From the NCBI RefSeq assembly GCF_000359125.1, contig NZ_CAAF010000073.1, forward strand, positions 186,001 to 250,000: a stretch of 64,000 nt of DNA, given 5' to 3'. Origin of the DNA: Mesorhizobium sp. STM 4661 (GTDB lineage Bacteria; Pseudomonadota; Alphaproteobacteria; Rhizobiales; Rhizobiaceae). The notes beneath the pieces are model-generated. The model saw nothing but the letters and a program-made list of their open reading frames with translations, did not search any database and had not been told where the DNA came from. Of the stretch, positions 8,495-18,281 are shown in pieces. Made by a program: the position numbers and the translations under genes. Each line of letters begins with the position of its first letter. The first letter of the stretch is position 1.

Positions 8495-9553
8495 ATGAGA
8501 TTTTCGCTTTTCGTCCACATGGAGCGTTCGGATCTGGCGAAGTCGCATTCCGAATTGCTGGCGGAGTTGGAGGAGCTTGTGCTCCTCGCGGAGCAGGCGG
8601 GCTTCGAGACCGCATGGATCGGCGAACATCACGGCATGGAATTCACCATCTCGCCGAACCCGTTCATCAACATCGCCTATCTCGGTGCGAGGACGACAAG
8701 CATCCGCTTGGGCACCGGCACCATCGTCGCGCCGTTCTGGCATCCCATCAAGCTCGCCGGCGAGGCGGCGATGGCCGACGTCATCACCGGCGGCCGGCTC
8801 GATATCGGCATTGCGCGCGGCGCCTACAGCTATGAATATCAGCGGCTCTTCCCCGGGCTGGAAGCGTGGGGCGCGGGCCAGCGCATGCGCGAGATGGTGC
8901 CGGCGATCCGAGGCCTTTGGGATGGCGATTTCGAACTCTCCGGCGAGTTCTGGTCGTTCCCGTCCACCACCTCGTCGCCCAAGCCACTGCAAAAACCTTA
9001 TCCACCGATCTGGGTGGCGGCGCGTGATCCAAATTCGCACGATTTCGCGGTGGCCAGCAAATGCAATGTGCAAGTCACGCCGCTTGCCTCCGGCGACGGC
9101 GAGGTGGCGAGCCTGATGGAACGCTTCAACGCCGCCTGCCAGGTCCATCCGGAAACGCCGCGGCCGGAAATCATGCTTCTGATGCACACATTCGTGGCTG
9201 AGGACGCAGCCGAAGCCGACCGTCTGGCGCAGGACCTGTCGCAATTCTACTGCCAGTTCGGCGCTTGGTTCCAGAACAAGAAGCCGGCGCATCAGGGTAT
9301 TCTGGAGCCGCTGACGGAGGCCGAGATCGCGGCCATGCCGCAATACGCGTCGGACAAGATCAGGCAGAATCTCGTCATCGGTGAAGCCGACGAGGTGATC
9401 GCCCGGCTGAAGACCTATGAAGCCCAAGGCTACGACCAGTATTCGATCTGGATCGACAGCGGCCTGTCGCACCGGCGCAAGAAGAAATCGCTCCAGCTCT
9501 TCATCGACAAGGTGATGCCGGCTTTTTCCGAGCCGCAAGTGGGATCGCGATGA
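8495..9553 (+). CDS. LLM-class (bacterial luciferase-like) flavin-dependent monooxygenase
   Basis: 352 residues from ATG 8495. A GTG at 8486 that overlaps the previous stop is the alternative start. The TIM-barrel family signature is clear: AEQAGFETAWIGEHHGMEF near the start, IRLGTGTIVAPFWHP, and GRLDIGIARGAYSYEYQRLF. Such enzymes use FMNH2 made by a partner reductase and O2 to oxygenate a small substrate. The partner is very likely the reductase domain encoded immediately upstream. It overlaps the aldehyde dehydrogenase by 4 nt. RutA-, alkanal- and alkanesulfonate-type activities are all possible, so the substrate stays open. Confidence 0.85.
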   Translation: MRFSLFVHMERSDLAKSHSELLAELEELVLLAEQAGFETAWIGEHHGMEFTISPNPFINIAYLGARTTSIRLGTGTIVAPFWHPIKLAGEAAMADVITGGRLDIGIARGAYSYEYQRLFPGLEAWGAGQRMREMVPAIRGLWDGDFELSGEFWSFPSTTSSPKPLQKPYPPIWVAARDPNSHDFAVASKCNVQVTPLASGDGEVASLMERFNAACQVHPETPRPEIMLLMHTFVAEDAAEADRLAQDLSQFYCQFGAWFQNKKPAHQGILEPLTEAEIAAMPQYASDKIRQNLVIGEADEVIARLKTYEAQGYDQYSIWIDSGLSHRRKKKSLQLFIDKVMPAFSEPQVGSR

Positions 9554-11025
9554 GCACCATCGAATTCAGGAATTACATGGACGGAAGCTTCGTGGACGCT
9601 GCGGCGACCTTCGACAGCATCGATCCGTCGACTGGTGCGCCATGGGCCAAAATGCCCGCGGCATCTGTGGCCGATGTCGACCGGGCCGTCGAAGCCGCGC
9701 ACCGGGCGCTGCGCTCCGGCCCGTGGGCATCGATGACGGCGACCACGCGCGGCAAACTCTTGGTCAAGCTCGGCGATCTGGTAGTTGCCAACGCCGATCG
9801 GCTGGCCGAACTCGAGACGCGCGATACCGGCAAGATCATCCGCGAGACCCGCGCCCAGATTGCCTATGTCGGCGACTACTATCGCTACTACGGCGGGCTC
9901 GCCGACAAGCATGAAGGCTCGTTTGTGCCGATCGACAAGGCGGATATGGAGGTGACGATCCGCCCGGAGCCGATCGGCGTCGTTGCCGCTCTCGTGCCGT
10001 GGAACTCGCAGCTCTTCCTGTCGGCGGTCAAACTCGGCCCGGCGCTGGCCGCGGGCTGCACAATTGTGCTGAAGGCCTCCGAGGACGGCCCGGCGCCGCT
10101 GCTCGCCTTCGCCGAGCTCGTCCACGAAGCCGGATTCCCGGCCGGCACCGTGAACATCCTGACCGGCTTCGGCCACGATTGTGGGCACCGCCTGACCAGC
10201 CACCCGCTCGTCGCCCGCGTCGCTTTCACCGGCGGCCCGGCGACCGCCCGGCAGATCGTCGTCAACACGGCGGAGAACCTCGCCTATACGACGCTCGAGC
10301 TCGGCGGCAAGAGCCCGGTCGTGGTCTTCGCCGATGCTGACCTGGACAGTGCCGCCAACGCCGTCGTCGCCGGCATTTTCGCCGCCACCGGCCAGAGCTG
10401 CGTCGCCGGCTCGCGGCTTTTGGTCGAGCGCTCGGTGAAGGACGAATTCCTCGACCGGGTGCAGCGGAAGGCCGAAGCCATCAGGATCGGCGACCCACAA
10501 GACCCTGCGACCGAAATGGGACCGCTCGCGACCTCGCGCCAGCGCGAACGGATCGAAAGGATCGTCGCCGAAAGTCTCGCCAATGGCGGCCGGCTGGTCA
10601 CCGGCGGGGTACAACCCAAGGGTCACGCTGCCGGCTTCTACTACGCACCGACGATCATCGAGGCGCCCGATCAGACCTTGGCTTGCGCGCGCGAAGAGCT
10701 GTTCGGCCCCGTGCTGAGCGCGCTGGCCTTCGACACTGAGGCGCATGCGCTGTCGCTCGCCAACGATACAGAATTCGGCCTGGCGTCAGGCGTCTTCACC
10801 ACCAACCTCGCCAAGGCGCACCGCATGGCCCGCGGTATCCACGCCGGGGTGGTCTGGATCAATACCTACCGCGCCGTCTCGCCGCTGGTGCCATTCGGTG
10901 GCTACGGCCAGTCCGGGCTAGGCCGCGAGGGCGGCATGAACGCAATCCGCGACTACACGCGCTCGAAATCGGTCTGGATCCGCACCTCGGACGAGCCGAT
11001 CCCCGATCCCTTCGTCATGCGGTAA
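9550..11025 (+). CDS. NAD(P)-dependent aldehyde dehydrogenase
   Basis: 491 residues, full length for the ALDH superfamily. Catalytic features are in place: N152 (VPWNSQ), E250 (LELGGKSP) and C284 (GQSCVAG), plus the closing FGGYGQSGLGREGG. The start overlaps the monooxygenase stop (ATGA), which implies translational coupling. It should oxidise an aldehyde released by the monooxygenase or hydrolase to the acid. This is a cytoplasmic role inferred from order, and the substrate is unknown. Confidence 0.9.
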   Translation: MSTIEFRNYMDGSFVDAAATFDSIDPSTGAPWAKMPAASVADVDRAVEAAHRALRSGPWASMTATTRGKLLVKLGDLVVANADRLAELETRDTGKIIRETRAQIAYVGDYYRYYGGLADKHEGSFVPIDKADMEVTIRPEPIGVVAALVPWNSQLFLSAVKLGPALAAGCTIVLKASEDGPAPLLAFAELVHEAGFPAGTVNILTGFGHDCGHRLTSHPLVARVAFTGGPATARQIVVNTAENLAYTTLELGGKSPVVVFADADLDSAANAVVAGIFAATGQSCVAGSRLLVERSVKDEFLDRVQRKAEAIRIGDPQDPATEMGPLATSRQRERIERIVAESLANGGRLVTGGVQPKGHAAGFYYAPTIIEAPDQTLACAREELFGPVLSALAFDTEAHALSLANDTEFGLASGVFTTNLAKAHRMARGIHAGVVWINTYRAVSPLVPFGGYGQSGLGREGGMNAIRDYTRSKSVWIRTSDEPIPDPFVMR

Positions 11026-11106
11026 ACGCCGCGGACCAGGGAACACAGCCGGGCAAAAACGATCTGGCGGTGCAATGAACAACGACAACAAACAGAGGAG
11101 AACGAC

Positions 11107-12111
11107 ATGAAACTGATCTTCGCCGGCATCCTTGCCGGACTTCTGACCACGACGGCCGCCAAGGCCGAGGACATGGTATTCACCAGCTGGGGCGGGACGA
11201 CCCAGGAAGCCCAGACCAAGTCATGGGCGGAACCTTTCACGGCCGCGTCCGGCATCAAGGTCCTGCAGGACGGCCCGACCGACTACGGCAAGCTGAAGGC
11301 CATGGTCGACGCCGGCAATGTGAGCTGGGATGTCGTCGACGTCGAGATGGATTTCGCCATCAAGGCGGCCAAGGACGGCCTCCTCGAGCCGATCGACTTC
11401 ACCGCCGTGCCGAAGGCCGACCTCGACCCGCGCTTCACCACCGACCATGCGGTCGGCAGCTTCTACTATTCCTTCGTGCTCGCCTGGAACAAGGGCGCGG
11501 TGTCAGGCGAACCGGCCGGCTGGGCCGACATGTTCGACCTGAAGAAATTCCCGGGCAAGCGCACCTTCTACAAATGGTCGGCGCCCGGCGTCGTCGAAAT
11601 TGCGTTGCTGGCCGACGGCGTGCCGGCCGACAAGCTCTATCCGCTCGATCTCGACCGTGCCTTCAAGAAGCTCGACACCATCAAGTCGGACATCGTCTGG
11701 TGGAGCGGCGGCGCGGAATCGCAGCAATTGATCGCGTCCGGCGAGGCAGCGTTCGGCCAGTTGTGGAACGGTCGCGTCTTTGCGCTGGAGAAGGACGGCG
11801 CCGATGTCGGCGCATCCTGGAGCCAGAACCTGACGGCCGCCGACGTTCTGGTCGTGCCGAAAGGCGCCAAGAACAAGGAAGCGGCAATGAAGTTCCTGGC
11901 CGCGGCCAGCAGTGCCGCCGGCCAGGCCAAGTTCGCCGAAGCAAGCGGCTACGCGCCGATCAACACCAAGGCAAAGGCCGAAATGCCCGCCGATGCGGTC
12001 AAGGCGCTGCCCGATGCCCATGTCGACGGGCAGATCAATCTCGACATGAACTACTGGGCCGAGCACCGCGACGAGATCGCCGAACGCTGGTATGCGTGGC
12101 AGGCGAAATAG
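11107..12111 (+). CDS. Periplasmic solute-binding protein, spermidine/putrescine (PotD/PotF) type
   Basis: 334 residues from ATG 11107 with AGAGGAG upstream. A classic Sec signal peptide covers residues 1-20 (ends AAKA, cleavage before ED). The mature part starts MVFTSWGGTTQEAQ, typical of the polyamine-type extracellular solute-binding family 1. Two permeases and an ATPase of the same class follow, so it delivers the substrate to a complete importer. The ligand is not readable: relatives bind polyamines, amino acids, opines or other nitrogen compounds. It is separated from the permease by a palindromic repeat, which may shape the high SBP:permease ratio. Confidence 0.88.
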   Translation: MKLIFAGILAGLLTTTAAKAEDMVFTSWGGTTQEAQTKSWAEPFTAASGIKVLQDGPTDYGKLKAMVDAGNVSWDVVDVEMDFAIKAAKDGLLEPIDFTAVPKADLDPRFTTDHAVGSFYYSFVLAWNKGAVSGEPAGWADMFDLKKFPGKRTFYKWSAPGVVEIALLADGVPADKLYPLDLDRAFKKLDTIKSDIVWWSGGAESQQLIASGEAAFGQLWNGRVFALEKDGADVGASWSQNLTAADVLVVPKGAKNKEAAMKFLAAASSAAGQAKFAEASGYAPINTKAKAEMPADAVKALPDAHVDGQINLDMNYWAEHRDEIAERWYAWQAK

Positions 12112-12214
12112 AGCAATTCCAGGAAAAGTGTGAAACGGTTTTCCGTCCGGAATTGCGCCAGAACAAAGAGATAGAGCGGTTCTGCGTTTCCTTGAAACGA
12201 TGAACCGCTCTAGC
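12111..12214. repeat. Two-hairpin intergenic repeat (RIME-like)
   Basis: Two adjacent palindromic modules sit just after the SBP stop. In the first, GCAATTCC (12113-12120) pairs with GGAATTGC (12149-12156). In the second, TAGAGCGGTTC (12172-12182) pairs with GAACCGCTCTA (12202-12212), an 11-bp perfect stem. This two-palindrome layout and sequence resemble the mosaic intergenic elements scattered through rhizobial chromosomes (recognised from memory, not searched). Inside an operon it may protect the upstream mRNA or lower downstream expression. Confidence 0.6.
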
Positions 12215-12280
12215 GCCCGGCATTTTCATGACAAGGAGCGGGACGGAATAGGCCGTCCTGCTCCGTACCAAGGTATCGCC

Positions 12281-13141
12281 ATGTCGGTGGAAACGCAGCG
12301 AAGCATCGCAACGATGCGGATGCCGGGAGGCCTCGGCAGCCTGCTGCCGGCGCTGATCCTGATCGGGCTCTTCTTCGTCGTCCCGGTGCTGGCGCTTTTG
12401 CTGCGCAGCGTCACCGAACCCGCCCCCGGTCTCCAGAATTATTCAGCCCTTCTCGGCGATGGCACCTATGCGCGGGTATTCTTCAACACCTTCCTGGTCG
12501 CCGCGGTCGTCACCATCGTCACCGTGCTGGTCGCCTTTCCGGTCGCCTGGATGCTCGCCATCATGCCGCCGGCGCTCGCCTCGATCGTCTTCGGTGTCAT
12601 CATCCTGTCGATGTGGACCAATCTCTTGACCCGCACCTATGCCTGGATGGTGCTGCTGCAGCGCACCGGCGTCATCAACCGGGCGCTGATGGCGTCAGGC
12701 ATCATCGACCAGCCGCTGCCGCTCATCAACAATCTGACCGGCGTCACCATCGGCATGGTCTACATCATGCTGCCCTTCATGATCCTGCCGCTGGTCGGCA
12801 CCTTGCGGGCGATCGATCCGATGACGCTTCGCGCCGCCGCGCTTTGTGGCGCAAGCCCTTTCCAGGCATTCCGCCGCATCCTGCTGCCGCTGTCGCTGCC
12901 AGGCATCGCCGCCGGCGGCCTGATGGTGTTCGTCATGTCGCTCGGTTATTTCGTCACGCCCGCGCTGCTTGGCGGCACATCGAACATGATGCTTGCCGAA
13001 ATGATCGCGCAGATGATCCAGTCGCTGCTCAATTGGGGGTTGGGCAGCGCCGCCGCCTTCATCCTGCTCGTCGTCACCATGGCGCTCTACGCGTTGCAAC
13101 TGCGCCTTGTCGGCGCCAGGCGCGCCACGGGAGGCGCGTGA
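12281..13141 (+). CDS. ABC permease, PotB/PotH type
   Basis: 286 residues from ATG 12281 (AAGGT upstream). A longer frame from 12200 would read through the repeat and is unlikely. About six membrane segments are visible, starting SLLPALILIGLFFVVPVLAL. The cytoplasmic EAA-type loop is seen as LRAAALCGASPFQAFRRILL, which docks the ATPase. The sequence GYFVTPALLGG is typical of the polyamine-type permease family. It forms the heterodimeric channel with the next gene's product. The stop is 1 nt before the next start codon, so the two are co-translated. Confidence 0.88.
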   Translation: MSVETQRSIATMRMPGGLGSLLPALILIGLFFVVPVLALLLRSVTEPAPGLQNYSALLGDGTYARVFFNTFLVAAVVTIVTVLVAFPVAWMLAIMPPALASIVFGVIILSMWTNLLTRTYAWMVLLQRTGVINRALMASGIIDQPLPLINNLTGVTIGMVYIMLPFMILPLVGTLRAIDPMTLRAAALCGASPFQAFRRILLPLSLPGIAAGGLMVFVMSLGYFVTPALLGGTSNMMLAEMIAQMIQSLLNWGLGSAAAFILLVVTMALYALQLRLVGARRATGGA

Positions 13142-13142
13142 A

Positions 13143-13943
13143 ATGCTGCTCGACTATGACCGCATGGGATGGCTGAGGGTTGCTCTCCTCTGCTTTACCA
13201 CGCTGGTCGCCGCCTTCCTGCTGCTCCCCGTGGTCTTCATCGTGCTGCTTTCCTTCGGCTCGTCGCGCTGGCTGGCCTTTCCGCCGCCCGGCTGGACGCT
13301 CAAATGGTACCAGGAGCTTTTCGCCGATCCGTCATGGCTCGAAGCAGCACTCACCAGCGCCAGGATCGCCACGATGACGGCGCTGCTTGCCGTCTTGATC
13401 GGCCTGCTCGCCTCGTTCGCGCTGGTTCGCGGACGTTTTCGCGGGCGCGAAATCCTGCGTGGCCTGCTGCTGACGCCGATGGTGTTGCCGGTGGTGGTCT
13501 TCGCCATCGCCATTTATGCATTCTTCCTCCGCCTTGGTCTCGGCGGTACCACCATCGGCTTCGTCATTGCCCACACGGTCCTTGCCCTGCCCTTCGCCAT
13601 CATTCCGATCGCCACGGCGCTCGAAGGCTTCGACAAGTCGATCGAGGACGCTGCAATCGTCTGCGGCGCCAGCCCGCTCGAGGCGAAGCTCAGGATAACC
13701 TTGCCGTCGATCCGGATCGGCATCTTCTCCGCCGCGATCTTCTCCTTCCTCGCATCGTGGGACGAAGTCGTTGTCGCGATCTTCATGGCCAGCCCCACCT
13801 TGCAGACCTTGCCCGTCAAGATCTGGGGCAGCTTGCGAGCCGATCTCAGCCCGGTGATCGCCGCCGCCTCCAGCCTGCTGGTCGGGTTGACGCTTGCCCT
13901 GATGATCGTGACGGCACTGCTGCGCCGAAGGTTCCAGACATGA
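13143..13943 (+). CDS. ABC permease, PotC/PotI type
   Basis: 266 residues from ATG 13143, chosen because GGGAGG lies just upstream; an earlier in-frame start at 13107 has none. Six or so hydrophobic segments and the EAA loop IEDAAIVCGASPLEAKLRIT mark it as the second transmembrane subunit of the polyamine-type importer. FLASWDEVVVAIFMASP is a hallmark of PotC/PotI proteins. The ATPase gene start overlaps its stop (ATGA). Confidence 0.88.
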   Translation: MLLDYDRMGWLRVALLCFTTLVAAFLLLPVVFIVLLSFGSSRWLAFPPPGWTLKWYQELFADPSWLEAALTSARIATMTALLAVLIGLLASFALVRGRFRGREILRGLLLTPMVLPVVVFAIAIYAFFLRLGLGGTTIGFVIAHTVLALPFAIIPIATALEGFDKSIEDAAIVCGASPLEAKLRITLPSIRIGIFSAAIFSFLASWDEVVVAIFMASPTLQTLPVKIWGSLRADLSPVIAAASSLLVGLTLALMIVTALLRRRFQT

Positions 13944-15016
13944 CCCAGCCCTTCCTCTCCATACGCAAATTACGCAAGGCGTTCGGCGCCTTCACCGCCG
14001 TGCACGACGTGACGCTGGACATCCCCAAGGGCGAGTTCCTGACCTTCCTCGGCCCATCGGGTTCGGGAAAGTCGACGACCCTCTATGCGATCGCCGGCTT
14101 CCAGGATCCAAGCTCCGGTGATGTCCTGCTGGAAGGCAAGTCGCTGCTTGCGGTGCCGCCGCACAAACGCAATATCGGCATGGTCTTCCAGCGCTACACG
14201 CTGTTTCCGCATCTGAGCGTCGCCGAAAACGTCGCCTTCCCGCTCCGCGTTCGCCGCCGTCCCGAGGCCGAGGTCAAGCGCAAGGTCGCCGACATGCTTG
14301 GCCTTGTCAGGCTCGAAAGCTTCGCCGAAAGGCTGCCGGGCGCGCTGTCAGGCGGCCAGCAACAGCGCGTCGCACTGGCCCGCGCGCTGGCCTACGACCC
14401 GCCGATCCTTTTGATGGACGAGCCGCTGTCGGCGCTCGACAAGAAATTGCGCGAGGAGATCCAGGCCGAAATCCGCCGCATCCATCGCGAGACCGGCGTC
14501 ACCATTCTCTACGTCACCCACGATCAGGAAGAGGCGCTGCATCTGTCGGACCGGATCGCACTGTTCAGGGATGGCCGCATCGAGCAGACTGGCACCGGCG
14601 AGGACCTGTATCTGCGGCCAGCGACCGATTTCGTCGCCGGCTTCATCGGCAATTCGAACTTTTTGGCCGCCGAACATCTCGAAACCGTCGGCGGCGCGGC
14701 AACAATCCGCCTCGGCGACGGCTCGCTCGTTTCCGGCATAAGCGCCAACGGCAGGTTCGAACGGGGACAAAAGACCAGGCTGATGATCCGGCCGGAAGCG
14801 TTTCGTCTCGAGCGGAGCCCGACGAGCGCGGAACTCGCCGTCGAGATCGTCGATGTCGCCTTCTACGGCGAGCGCCGGCGCATCGTTGCACGCACCGCCG
14901 CCGGACAGGAGATCGACATCCGGCCAACTTCAGCCGCCATGGCCTCGCAAGAGGCAACGCCGCGCCACAGGCAGGTCTTCTTCGATCCGGGCGCCGCGTT
15001 CCTGTTTCCGGCCTAG
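13940..15016 (+). CDS. ABC ATPase, PotA/PotG type
   Basis: 358 residues from ATG 13940, overlapping the permease stop. Walker A is GPSGSGKST (38-46), the signature LSGGQ (136-140) and Walker B LLMDEP (157-162). The C-terminal 120 residues form the TOBE-like regulatory domain usual in this class. It powers the importer encoded by the three preceding genes and closes the operon. The convergent polyol-transport ATPase gene ends only 26 nt away. Confidence 0.9.
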   Translation: MTQPFLSIRKLRKAFGAFTAVHDVTLDIPKGEFLTFLGPSGSGKSTTLYAIAGFQDPSSGDVLLEGKSLLAVPPHKRNIGMVFQRYTLFPHLSVAENVAFPLRVRRRPEAEVKRKVADMLGLVRLESFAERLPGALSGGQQQRVALARALAYDPPILLMDEPLSALDKKLREEIQAEIRRIHRETGVTILYVTHDQEEALHLSDRIALFRDGRIEQTGTGEDLYLRPATDFVAGFIGNSNFLAAEHLETVGGAATIRLGDGSLVSGISANGRFERGQKTRLMIRPEAFRLERSPTSAELAVEIVDVAFYGERRRIVARTAAGQEIDIRPTSAAMASQEATPRHRQVFFDPGAAFLFPA

Positions 15017-15042
15017 TCGACAGCGACGGCACGCTGAAGAGT

Positions 15043-16101
15043 TTACAGGCGAGCTCCGCTTTGCCTGTCGAAGATGTGGACCCGGCGCGAATCGATCTTC
15101 AGCCTTACTTCTTCACCGGGACGGACGGTGAGCCGGTCCTTGACGATGGCGTCAATAGGATCCTCGCCAAACTTGGCGAATATCTGCGTCTCGGATCCGG
15201 TCGGCTCCAGCACCGAAACCGTCGCCGGCAAGCCGTCGGGCGCGATGTCGATATGCTCGGGGCGTATGCCGTAGATGACCGGCTGGCCATCCTGCGCGCG
15301 CCCTTCGACCGGCAGCACGGATCCGGCGTCCGACACAAAGACCTGCCTGCCGTCCTTCGAACCGATCTTGCCCTTGATGAAATTCATCGCCGGCGAGCCG
15401 ATGAAACCGGCGACGAAGACATTACCCGGATTGTCGTAGAGATCGAGCGGTGCGCCGACCTGTTCCACCTTGCCGTCCCGCATCACCACGATCTTGTCGG
15501 CCATCGTCATCGCCTCGATCTGATCGTGGGTGACATAGACGATCGTCGTGCCGAGGCGCTGATGCAGTTCCTTGATCTCGACACGCATCGCGACACGCAG
15601 CTTGGCGTCGAGATTGGACAGCGGCTCGTCGAACAGGAAGACCTGGGGGTCGCGCACGATGGCGCGCCCCATGGCCACACGCTGGCGCTGCCCGCCAGAC
15701 AGCTGTTTGGGAAACCGGTCGAGCAGCTTGCCCAGATCGAGGATTTCGGCCGCCTTCTTCACCTTGGCTTCGATCTCGGCCTTCGGCCTGCCCTTGATCT
15801 TGAGCGAGAAGCCCATGTTGTCGGCGACGTTCTTGTGCGGATAGAGCGCATAGTTCTGGAACACCATCGCTATGTCGCGGTCTTTCGGCAGGACATCGTT
15901 CACCACCCGGCCGCCGATGCTGATCTCGCCGCCCGATATGGCCTCGAGGCCGGCGATCATGCGCAGCAAGGTGGATTTGCCGCAGCCCGACGGGCCGACG
16001 AGGATGACGAACTCGCCATCGGCGATGTCGACATTTACACCATGAATGACCTGGACGCTTCCATAACGCTTGACGATGTTCCTGACGGTGACTTCAGCCA
16101 A
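15043..16101 (-). CDS. Sugar/polyol ABC ATPase (UgpC/MalK type)
   Basis: 352 residues. Walker A is GPSGCGKST (36-44), LSGGQ is at 134-138 and DEP at 158-160. The C-terminal MalK-like domain ends in [18 protein letters not shown]. This one-ATPase class usually serves carbohydrate importers with two permeases. It is the last gene of the minus-strand polyol operon (binding protein 20710, permeases, small membrane protein, Zn-dehydrogenase, ATPase). Only 12 nt separate it from the dehydrogenase. Confidence 0.9.
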   Translation of the reverse strand: MAEVTVRNIVKRYGSVQVIHGVNVDIADGEFVILVGPSGCGKSTLLRMIAGLEAISGGEISIGGRVVNDVLPKDRDIAMVFQNYALYPHKNVADNMGFSLKIKGRPKAEIEAKVKKAAEILDLGKLLDRFPKQLSGGQRQRVAMGRAIVRDPQVFLFDEPLSNLDAKLRVAMRVEIKELHQRLGTTIVYVTHDQIEAMTMADKIVVMRDGKVEQVGAPLDLYDNPGNVFVAGFIGSPAMNFIKGKIGSKDGRQVFVSDAGSVLPVEGRAQDGQPVIYGIRPEHIDIAPDGLPATVSVLEPTGSETQIFAKFGEDPIDAIVKDRLTVRPGEEVRLKIDSRRVHIFDRQSGARL

Positions 16102-16113
16102 CTCGCATCCCCT

Positions 16114-17157
16114 TTATTGCGGCAAGGCAATCTGCATCTTCACTTCGCCTTTTGGGGCGGATGCGGCGATTTCAAACGCTTGAACGCTGTCCTCGAACTC
16201 GAACGTGCGCGTGATCAGCGGCTTCACGTCGATCGCGCCTGAAGACAGCATGGCAACGCAGCGCGGAAAAACATGCGCATAGCGGAACACGTGTTCGACG
16301 CGTGCTTCGCGCACCATCGCCTTGCCGACATCGTAGTTGATGTCATGCATCTGCACGCCGATGAACACCGCCCGGCCAGCCGGACAGAGCGGATCGAAAA
16401 TGCCTTCCGCGGCGCGTGGGCTGCCCGAACATTCGAACACGATCTCCACGCCCCAGCCATCGGTCGCGGCGAGAATTTCCTTGGCCACATCCTGACGCGC
16501 GACGTTGATCGGCGTGATCGGGCCGAGCTTCGCCGCGAGTTCGAGCTTGGTGTCGTCGACATCCGATACGAAGACCCGTGCACAGCCCGCCGCCAGCGCG
16601 GACAGCGTCGTGACCAGGCCGATCGGCCCGGCGCCCATCACCAGAGCGATGTCACCCGGCTTCACTTGCGCCTTGGTGGCGGCATGGACGCCGACGGCGA
16701 GTGGCTCGACCATGGCCGCCTCCGCGAACGAGACGTTGTCGGGGAGCTTGAAGGTGAAATTCTCCGGATGGACAACGGTCGGCCGCAGGACGCCATGGAT
16801 CGGTGGCGTCGCCCAAAAACGAACCGCCGGATCGACATTGTACAGGCCCATGCGCGTCGCGCGGCTGTTCGGGTCGGGAATGCCCGGCTCCATGCACACC
16901 CGGTCGCCGACCTTTAGCGACGTCACCTCGGCTCCCGTCTCCACGACAATGCCTGACGCCTCATGGCCGAGGATCATCGGCGCTTTCACCTGGAAGATGC
17001 CGGCGCCGCCATGCGTATAGTAGTGCACATCCGAGCCGCAGATGCCGACAGTATGCAATTTGATGCGCACGTCGCGGACGCCGAGCACCTCCTCGCGCTC
17101 GATCGGGAAATCCCGCAGCGACAGTTTCATCTTTTCTTCCAGCACCAATGACTTCAT
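16114..17157 (-). CDS. Zinc-dependent polyol dehydrogenase (xylitol/sorbitol dehydrogenase-like MDR)
   Basis: 347 residues from the ATG at 17157, where the conserved chain MKSLVLEEK begins. Catalytic zinc ligands are C40 ([10 protein letters not shown]), H65 and E66 (GHEAS), with E151 conserved. The nucleotide motif is GAGPIG (175-180). The four structural-zinc cysteines near residues 95-110 are absent ([16 protein letters not shown]), as in several bacterial xylitol/sorbitol dehydrogenases. The enzyme should oxidise the imported polyol to a ketose with NAD+. Its position inside the importer operon supports this. Xylitol, sorbitol and galactitol are equally possible substrates. Confidence 0.85.
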   Translation of the reverse strand: MKSLVLEEKMKLSLRDFPIEREEVLGVRDVRIKLHTVGICGSDVHYYTHGGAGIFQVKAPMILGHEASGIVVETGAEVTSLKVGDRVCMEPGIPDPNSRATRMGLYNVDPAVRFWATPPIHGVLRPTVVHPENFTFKLPDNVSFAEAAMVEPLAVGVHAATKAQVKPGDIALVMGAGPIGLVTTLSALAAGCARVFVSDVDDTKLELAAKLGPITPINVARQDVAKEILAATDGWGVEIVFECSGSPRAAEGIFDPLCPAGRAVFIGVQMHDINYDVGKAMVREARVEHVFRYAHVFPRCVAMLSSGAIDVKPLITRTFEFEDSVQAFEIAASAPKGEVKMQIALPQ

Positions 17158-17200
17158 GAGCCTGCTTCCCGTCCTCTTCTCTCTCGATCGTCGTTCCGCG

Positions 17201-17440
17201 CTAACCACGCCAAACGATCAGCACACCCAATGCGATCGCCAGCAGATGACAGACCGACAATGGGATCGACTGTTCGAGGAACCTCATCCAGAACAGTTCG
17301 AGCGCAACGAACAGATAGATGCCGACAAAAACCCGGTCGAACCAGTTGGTGACGATCGGCAGGAAGCCGGTGCGTTGCGGGCTTGCGACGATGGTGTTGG
17401 CTTCGTCATCCACCGCATCGAGATCGACCATGTGCTCCAT
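17201..17440 (-). CDS. Small two-helix membrane protein of a polyol ABC operon
   Basis: 79 residues from the ATG at 17440, whose AAGGAG lies at the end of the upstream permease gene. The permease stop is only 4 nt away. The N-terminal 35 residues are acidic and polar. Two hydrophobic segments follow: [19 protein letters not shown] and [20 protein letters not shown] cannot assign a known function. Its place between permease and dehydrogenase genes and the translational coupling suggest an accessory or stabilising subunit of the importer. Confidence 0.7.
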   Translation of the reverse strand: MEHMVDLDAVDDEANTIVASPQRTGFLPIVTNWFDRVFVGIYLFVALELFWMRFLEQSIPLSVCHLLAIALGVLIVWRG

Positions 17441-17444
17441 GGCA

Positions 17445-18281
17445 CTACTCCTTGACCGCGCCAAAGGTCAGGCCGGCCACGATGTGCCGCTGGACGACCG
17501 AGAAGATCAACAGGGCCGGGATAAGCGTGATGATCGCAATGGACGCCATCGTGCCCCATTCGGTTCCGGTCGTCGTGACATACTCCGACAGGCCGGTGGT
17601 GATGGTGCGCGCATTGAAGCTGGTGAGCGTCGCGGCGAGCAGGAACTCGTTCCAGGCGAACACCCAGGTCAGGATCAGAGTGACGGCGAGACCGGGCCGC
17701 GCAAGCGGAAAGATCACTTCGCGGATCACTTGCCACGTCGTTGCACCGTCGACAGTCGCGGCCTCGTCCAGTTCCTTGGGAATTGCGTCGATCGTCGGCC
17801 TGAGCGTCCAGATGGCGAAGGGCAGATTGAAGGTGCAGTAGAGCAGGATCATGCCCGTGCGCGTGTCGTAGAGCTTCCACTCCCCTATGACGAAGACCTG
17901 CGTGAAAAGCAGGAAGAAGGGCAGCAGGAATACGGCGGCCGGCGCCATTCGGTTGGTGATCGTCCAGAAGAAGATGTTCTCCTTTCCGGGCAGATCGAAG
18001 CGCGACAGCGCATAGCAGGCCATGAACGCCAGAACGGTCACCAGCACCGCGTTGCCGGTCGAGATAACGATGGAGTTGAACATGTAGCGGCGCAGCGTGT
18101 CGTCGCCGAGAACCTTGACATAGTTCTTCCAGTAGACGGTTTCGAGCAGCACGCTTGGCGTGGTGAACAGCTCGACGGCCGGCTTTACGGAGATCACGAA
18201 CAGCCAATAGATCGGGAACAGCGTAAACAGGCTGAGCAAGGTCCACAGCAGAATGGAAAGAACCGGGCGGTTGGCGCGCAT
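17445..18281 (-). CDS. Sugar/polyol ABC permease (MalG/UgpE type)
   Basis: 278 residues from the ATG at 18281, which overlaps the stop of the other permease (ATGA). A longer frame reaching 18578 only runs inside that gene. It has about six membrane segments ([20 protein letters not shown] at the N-terminus). The EAA loop is [20 protein letters not shown]. It pairs with the 18281-19162 product to form the channel. The final segment [19 protein letters not shown] is typical of MalG-type subunits. Confidence 0.9.
   Translation of the reverse strand: MRANRPVLSILLWTLLSLFTLFPIYWLFVISVKPAVELFTTPSVLLETVYWKNYVKVLGDDTLRRYMFNSIVISTGNAVLVTVLAFMACYALSRFDLPGKENIFFWTITNRMAPAAVFLLPFFLLFTQVFVIGEWKLYDTRTGMILLYCTFNLPFAIWTLRPTIDAIPKELDEAATVDGATTWQVIREVIFPLARPGLAVTLILTWVFAWNEFLLAATLTSFNARTITTGLSEYVTTTGTEWGTMASIAIITLIPALLIFSVVQRHIVAGLTFGAVKE

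Noticed and set aside
7143-8615. A 490-residue minus-strand frame opposite the fusion gene
   Set aside because: A long antisense frame caused by GC-rich codons. The plus strand shows complete catalytic motifs over the whole length.
13169-13939. In-frame upstream extension of the module 1 ATPase
   Set aside because: It runs out of frame inside the permease gene. The ATPase begins on the ATGA overlap at 13940.
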